In this document: positions 62,927 through 64,000 of the stretch, in pieces
How positions within the stretch are numbered: position 1 is the first letter of the stretch
Layout of the letters: every line of letters starts with the position of its first letter
NCBI RefSeq assembly: GCF_011043775.1
Contig: NZ_JAAKXY010000002.1
Location: 620,001-684,000 of the forward strand
DNA: 64,000 bases
From: Natronolimnobius sp. AArcel1
GTDB taxonomy: Archaea; Halobacteriota; Halobacteria; Halobacteriales; Natrialbaceae
Direction: 5' to 3'
Notes under the pieces: generated by a model
Told to the model about the DNA's origin: nothing
The model's input: only the letters and a program-made list of their open reading frames with translations
Database searches by the model: none
Program-made: the position numbers and the translations under genes

Positions 62927-64000
62927 GTGACTGAAGTATTGCTTTTTGTCGGGTTACTGGTTGCTGTGTTCGTCGGGTACAACATCGGCGGCGCAACGAC
63001 GGGGCCGGCATTCGGGCCAGCCGTCGGTGCAAACGTCATCACCAAGCTGATGGCGGCTGCGCTGATGTCTATTTTCTTCTTTCTGGGCGCGGTGACGATT
63101 GGCCCGAACGTCGTCACGACACTTGGCGAAGAGCTCGTTCATACGACCGAGATATTCACGCTGCAGGCCAACGTCGCGGTTCTCTTTTTCATCGGCACCG
63201 CGCTGTTTATTGGAAACTACGCCGGTGTCCCCGCATCGACATCGATGACTGCCGTCGGTGCGATCGCCGCACTCGGGTTTGCAACAGGCGAACTCGCATG
63301 GGACGTACTCGGCGAGATCGCCGTCTGGTGGATTGTTGCACCAATTATCGGCTTCTGGGTCGGTGGGATTATTGGCCGATACTTCTACACCCGGATCAAC
63401 GAGTGGGTCGCCATCGAAGGCACGAGCGGGGGCAGACAGATGATCACGGTCGACCGTTCGGGTGTTGCGCCGCGACTCCAGTTCGGCGACGACGCAACCC
63501 GCCGTGAAATCACAGGCGCGTTCGTCGTCGTCGGTATCGGCTGTCTGATGGCCTTCTCGTCGGGAACAAGCAACATCGCAAACGCCATCGCACCGATCTA
63601 CGGCGCTGACGTCGACATCCTCGAGGTCTTCGGGCTCGGCGACCCCGGGACGATTGCGGGCGTTGAGGCCGACATGCTGTTGCTGATCGTCGTTGGCTCT
63701 ATTGCCGTTGCAATCGGCTGTTTCACGATTGCGCGGCGAACGCTCGATACGCTCGGCAACGACATCACGAACCTGCCGCTGACGGCCGCAATCGTTGTCG
63801 CCGTCATCGCGTCGGGGATCGTTATCGGACTCTCCTGGATCGGCATTCCGGCGAGTTTCGTCGTCATCGCGACGATGAGCATCATTGGACTTGGCTGGGG
63901 TCGCGCAACCCGGACAACGACGATTTCGGACGCCCGGCAGGGCGAGGAGACGCGGGTGTCTGTCGGTGCGTTGACCGCCGATGAGGAAGGCGAACCCTCG
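62927..64000 (+). CDS. PiT-family phosphate transporter, cut by the window edge
   Basis: The open frame runs 358 codons from a GTG at 62927 to the right edge with no stop. It is a paralogue of the gene at 60259-61437: YNIGGATTGPAFGPAVGANV and FSSGTSNIANAIAPIYGAD are the paired PiT signatures. A GRATRTTTISDARQGE segment near the end matches GRATRPITVREAVSR in the first copy. Only the last few dozen residues should be missing. Confidence 0.9.
   Translation, partial: MTEVLLFVGLLVAVFVGYNIGGATTGPAFGPAVGANVITKLMAAALMSIFFFLGAVTIGPNVVTTLGEELVHTTEIFTLQANVAVLFFIGTALFIGNYAGVPASTSMTAVGAIAALGFATGELAWDVLGEIAVWWIVAPIIGFWVGGIIGRYFYTRINEWVAIEGTSGGRQMITVDRSGVAPRLQFGDDATRREITGAFVVVGIGCLMAFSSGTSNIANAIAPIYGADVDILEVFGLGDPGTIAGVEADMLLLIVVGSIAVAIGCFTIARRTLDTLGNDITNLPLTAAIVVAVIASGIVIGLSWIGIPASFVVIATMSIIGLGWGRATRTTTISDARQGEETRVSVGALTADEEGEPS

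Noticed and set aside
1-64000. Striking abundance of CTCGAG throughout the window
   Set aside because: It fits genome-wide preference for CTC and GAG codons (Leu-Glu and overlapping frames) in haloarchaea; not treated as a regulatory or recombination signal without counts.
1-64000. tRNA, rRNA, insertion sequences or integration sites that might explain acquisition of the cellulosome cluster
   Set aside because: I read both strands for cloverleaf-like ends, transposase motifs and flanking repeats and saw none I could support.

Overview
The window is chromosomal-looking DNA from a halophilic archaeon (class Halobacteria; the gene set fits Natrialbales such as Haloterrigena, Natrinema or Natronorubrum, but the genus cannot be fixed from sequence reading alone). 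The evidence is high GC, strongly acidic proteins, Tat (twin-arginine) signals on nearly all exported proteins, archaeal information-processing genes (TBP, RFC small subunit, aIF1A, Trm-G10), a Bat-type HTH regulator, and TATA boxes 25-32 bases before start codons with little or no leader.

The main finding is a probable haloarchaeal cellulosome. Between 34588 and 48161, seven consecutive minus-strand genes encode a Tat-exported scaffoldin-like protein and six extracellular polysaccharide-degrading enzymes. The scaffoldin (43694-46063) has three cohesin-like modules, two Fn3 modules, a CBM5/12-type carbohydrate-binding module and a PKD module. The enzymes are a GH5 (46281-48161), a GH10 xylanase, two more GH5 cellulases, a GH12 endoglucanase and a PL1 pectate lyase. 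Every enzyme ends in the same 56-residue C-terminal module, which contains two dockerin-type calcium-loop repeats. A seventh enzyme with the identical module, a GH5 mannanase, lies alone at the left end (167-1711). The scaffoldin carries the only recognisable CBM of the set, which fits an enzyme complex held on plant polysaccharide by one shared binding protein. A 1648-residue PAS/GAF/Bat-HTH regulator (29617-34563), a PAS protein and a HalOD1 protein lie directly beside the cluster and are candidate controllers.

Left part (1-13.4 kb): after the mannanase come a zinc-ribbon protein, a DUF389 membrane protein, RNase Z, a DUF7282 surface protein, RFC small subunit, a hotdog thioesterase, a VapBC-like pair, Trm-G10, TBP, an ion channel, a winged-helix protein, HisG and a metallo-beta-lactamase-fold protein. 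Middle (13.5-29.4 kb): a 35-codon ORF is coupled to a NarK-type transporter, followed by a KaiC-like ATPase pair, a GCS2 ligase, a copper-type P-type ATPase, a SpoIIM-like membrane protein, an APH-fold kinase, an FkbM methyltransferase, an SAH/MTA deaminase, SAH hydrolase, exported and membrane hypotheticals, and the sensor proteins.

Right part (48.4-64 kb): a PQQ-like propeller lipoprotein, a DUF460 RNase-H-fold coiled-coil protein, a small membrane protein, aIF1A, a subtilase, an aminotransferase, a cupredoxin lipoprotein, an MFS permease, HisA, an SLC13-type permease with RCK_C domains, and two PiT phosphate transporters (the second cut by the window edge) flanking a UspA protein and a membrane protein with an octapeptide repeat. 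I found no tRNA, rRNA, CRISPR array, transposase or integrase.
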